Part shown: piece by piece, positions 63,960 through 64,000 of the stretch
Layout: each line of letters begins with the position of its first letter
Numbering within the stretch: the stretch's first letter is position 1
Assembly: GCF_010233585.1 (NCBI RefSeq)
Contig: NZ_CP045997.1
Coordinates: forward strand, 2,684,069 to 2,748,068
Direction of reading: 5' to 3'
Origin: Spirosoma endbachense
Lineage (GTDB): Bacteria > Bacteroidota > Bacteroidia > Cytophagales > Spirosomataceae
DNA: 64,000 nucleotides
Notes under the pieces: generated by a model
The model's database searches: none
What the model was told of the DNA's origin: nothing
Seen by the model: only the letters and a program-made list of their open reading frames with translations
Made by a program: the position numbers and the translations under genes

Positions 63960-64000
63960 CATACGCAGCAAAAGGGCGCCTGGGGGATGCCTAAGGCTTC
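63960..64000 (+). rRNA. rrl: 23S rRNA, 5' end only
   Basis: The window ends in AAAGGGCGCCTGGGGGATGC, the conserved start of Bacteroidetes 23S rRNA (GGAUGCCUAGG-like region). The exact 5' end is uncertain by about 10 nt. Confidence 0.85.

Overview
The window comes from a Bacteroidota chromosome, most likely a Cytophagales member of the Spirosoma type. The reasons are: promoters of the Bacteroidetes form (TTG, about 20 bp, TAnnTTTG), starts without Shine-Dalgarno sequences, a gldJ-type gliding lipoprotein, many small outer-membrane barrels and lipoproteins, and the sequence of the 16S ends and tRNA spacer. The genus is an inference from memory of related sequences, not from a search.

Layout. 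(1) 1-7273: a tryptophan operon, trpG (3' end only), a methyltransferase-like gene, trpD, trpC, trpF, a small antitoxin/PIN-toxin pair whose toxin is frameshifted, trpB, trpA, then hisIE and a small membrane protein. (2) 7287-7435: a long inverted repeat and a terminator. (3) 7473-19049: RidA, a 2141-residue alpha-2-macroglobulin with an embedded SusC-like domain, a cyclophilin, a membrane-anchored c-type cytochrome/dehydrogenase and a TIM-barrel isomerase. (4) 19214-26774: an ECF sigma factor coupled to a membrane/beta-barrel protein, then lipoproteins including a serpin and an LVIVD-repeat protein. (5) 26850-32903: TypA, small Gly/Tyr-rich secreted proteins, a dienelactone hydrolase and a metallophosphoesterase. 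(6) 33024-39700: a TetR-TolC-adaptor-RND efflux operon. (7) 39911-57389: recF, pdhA, a ring-cleaving dioxygenase/carboxylesterase pair (mhqO/mhqD-like), barstar, mfd, gldJ, comF, a DUF4175 giant, mnmG and a methyltransferase. (8) 57464-57875: a dense DnaA-box cluster that I read as the chromosomal origin oriC. (9) 57876-62916: a TPR protein, threonine synthase and PruA. (10) 62944-64000: an rRNA operon with tandem promoters, leader, 16S, tRNA-Ile, tRNA-Ala and the 23S start.

The most striking observations are these. The 16S gene is only about 324 nt long: both ends, the processing stem, boxA and spacer tRNAs are intact, but roughly 1.2 kb of the interior is missing. The origin region is accompanied by a perfect 29-bp terminator palindrome carrying two head-to-head consensus DnaA boxes and by two CACGTG-centred parS-like palindromes. 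Two eukaryote-like protease inhibitors (alpha-2-macroglobulin and serpin) lie within 16 kb of each other. A sigma-factor-coupled protein appears to join a cytoplasmic tail, one inner-membrane helix and an outer-membrane barrel in one chain.

No CRISPR array, insertion sequence or prophage was seen.
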